Source: CAZOVB01 sp964583095
GTDB taxonomy: Bacteria; Planctomycetota; Phycisphaerae; SM23-33
Assembly: GCA_964583095.1 (NCBI GenBank)
Contig: CAZOVB010000043.1
Coordinates: 1-37,129, forward strand
Direction of reading: 5' to 3'
Length of the DNA stretch: 37,129 bases
In this document: positions 36,119 to 37,129 of the stretch, piece by piece
Position numbering within the stretch: the stretch's first letter is position 1
Layout of the letters: every line of letters begins with the position of its first letter
Made by a program: the position numbers and the translations under genes
The notes under the pieces: model-generated
Seen by the model: the letters and a program-made list of their open reading frames with translations, nothing else
What the model was told of the DNA's origin: nothing
The model's database searches: none

Positions 36119-36994
36119 TCACTGGCTTTGGATGAGCGTCCCAACGCCGCGGTCGGAGAAGATCTCCAGCAGGAGCGAGTGGGTGAATCTGCCGTCGATG
36201 ATGTGGGTCCGGCTGACCCCCGCCGACAGGGCGCGAAGGCAGGCATCGACCTTCGGGAGCATCCCGGCCGAGATGGTTCCGTCGTCGATCATGGTCCGGA
36301 TTTCGGCTTCGTTGAGTACGCTGGCGATTGAGTCGGGGTCTTCCACGTTGCGCCGGATTCCGTGGGTATCGCTGACCAGGACGAACTTTTCGGCCTGGCA
36401 GGCGGCGGCGACCTCACCGGCGGCACTGTCGGCATTGCAGTTGAGTTTCATTCCGGTCCGGTCGCGGGCCAGCGGGGCGATTACGGGGATGGTATCGGCC
36501 TGGCAGAGGAGCTGGACCAGACGGTGATTGACGTTTTTGACCTTGCCGACAAAGCCCAGATCGATCTTGCGCCCCTCGGACTCCAGGAACAACTTCTCCC
36601 CGAAGAGCACCCCGGAGGAAAGCGTATGGAGGCCCATCGCGTTGGAACCGAGTTCCTGGATGGTCTGGCACAGGCTTTGGTTGATCTCGTTGCAGAGAAC
36701 GTGTTCGACGACATTGAGCGACCGCTGGTCGGTGTAGCGTCTGCCCTGGACGAACTGCACGTCCAGGCCGCGGTCTTCCATGGCCTGGCTGATGGCCTTG
36801 CCTCCCCCGTGGACGATCACGGGGCGCATGCCGACGGTGTTCATGAAGACCACGTCGGTCAGGAGATTCCGGATCGCGTCCGGGTCGTCCATGACCGAGC
36901 CGCCCATCTTGATGACAATGATCCGGTCCTTGAATTTCTGAATGTACCCAAGCGCCTCGATCAGCGTGCGGGCCTTGGCGATTGCCTCTTGCAT
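36119..36994 (-). CDS. argB: Acetylglutamate kinase
   Basis: The 291-residue kinase performs the second step of arginine synthesis. Motifs are IVIKMGGSVM (26-35), VHGGGKAI (61-68), LNCNADSAAGEVAAAC, and the C-terminal GMLPKVDACLRAL and EIFSDRGVGTLI. The N-terminal helix (LIEALGYIQKFKDR) resembles that of arginine-inhibited, hexameric forms, so feedback control by arginine is likely. I chose ATG 36994 because GGAG lies 6 bases upstream; an ATG at 37006 has no ribosome site. A promoter stands upstream at 37029-37057. Confidence 0.95.
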   Translation of the reverse strand: MQEAIAKARTLIEALGYIQKFKDRIIVIKMGGSVMDDPDAIRNLLTDVVFMNTVGMRPVIVHGGGKAISQAMEDRGLDVQFVQGRRYTDQRSLNVVEHVLCNEINQSLCQTIQELGSNAMGLHTLSSGVLFGEKLFLESEGRKIDLGFVGKVKNVNHRLVQLLCQADTIPVIAPLARDRTGMKLNCNADSAAGEVAAACQAEKFVLVSDTHGIRRNVEDPDSIASVLNEAEIRTMIDDGTISAGMLPKVDACLRALSAGVSRTHIIDGRFTHSLLLEIFSDRGVGTLIQSQ

Positions 36995-37028
36995 GGCAGG
37001 CTCCATCGGGTCGAGAAAGAAACCGTTG

Positions 37029-37057
37029 AAACTACACCAGGGACGACCGGGCGTCAA
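37029..37057 (-). promoter_or_regulatory. Promoter of the argB-argF operon
   Basis: Read on the minus strand, TTGACG (37057-37052) and TAGTTT (37034-37029) are separated by exactly 17 bases. The start codon at 36994 is about 34 bases beyond the -10, with a GGAG site in between. This is the best sigma-70-like promoter in the window. Confidence 0.6.
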
Positions 37058-37070
37058 GAGCTTCGCCCGG
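37047..37070 (-). promoter_or_regulatory. Inverted repeat over the -35 of the arg promoter
   Basis: CCGGGCG (37047-37053) and CGCCCGG (37064-37070) are perfect 7-base inverted arms, 10 bases apart, and overlap the -35 box. This could be an operator for an arginine- or nutrient-responsive repressor, or the terminator of the gene to the right of the window. It does not look like an ArgR box (which is AT-rich). Confidence 0.3.
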
Positions 37071-37129
37071 CGTTCAGCGATTCCGCAGAGATGTGTGTTG
37101 TGTCAGCTTTGACGGTGAGTTGCGTGTGT

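Noticed and set aside
34633..36135. Open frame of 500 codons on the plus strand across rph and argF
   Set aside because: It lies opposite two well-recognised enzymes with family motifs and shows none of its own.

Overview
The window is about 37 kb of GC-rich, densely coded bacterial chromosome with about 25 confident genes. I see no tRNA, rRNA, CRISPR array, insertion sequence or phage gene. The gene set suggests a Planctomycetota-like bacterium, perhaps Phycisphaerae. The clues are a short NfeD with FloA, a fused AhbA-AhbB siroheme decarboxylase, a hexulose-phosphate synthase fused to an RraA domain, a very large secretin with an N-terminal TPR-like region, and a YdjY-domain exported protein. 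The taxon is inferred from gene content, not from a marker gene.

Layout. 1-3706 (+): end of a long NfeD, a short NfeD-like membrane protein, FloA, a coiled-coil membrane protein and AhbA-AhbB. 3794-5044 (+): a uronate-isomerase-like enzyme with its own promoter. 5066-7780 (-): a three-gene unit transcribed hxlA-rraA, hxlB, proC. 7834-10123: an exported protein (-), divergent from a MoxR ATPase and a 63-residue lipoprotein (+). 10504-12782: a Gfo/Idh/MocA-type protein (+) convergent with an AraC-type regulator (-). 12946-19453: membrane proteins of unknown role and a tandem FAD protein. 19478-20881 (-): the tRNA methylthiotransferase MtaB.

21070-32012 (+) is the most interesting part. It reads like a strongly remodelled pilM-N-O-P-Q locus: a PilM-PilN fusion, two large single-span proteins in the PilO and PilP positions that I cannot assign to a family, a 1049-residue secretin with a 42-residue poly-aspartate insert, and an exported protein with YdjY and ExbD/TolR-like parts. 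No motor ATPase, platform protein or prepilin lies in the window. The three proteins upstream of the secretin all carry Arg/Asp-rich linkers, while the secretin carries the acidic block. It could be a trans-envelope pilus or secretion machine whose parts fit together by charge, but that is inference.

32057-36994: a membrane protein (+) followed by a minus-strand operon argB-argF-rph-SPOR-like lipoprotein-rdgB, with a good promoter and an inverted repeat upstream of argB.

Regulation. Several promoters share a TTGC-type -35 box 16-17 bases from the -10. At three genes (hxlA-rraA, moxR, araC) the -10 box ends only 7-8 bases before the ATG and there is no Shine-Dalgarno site, which predicts leaderless mRNAs. 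Most other genes have clear GGAG-type sites.
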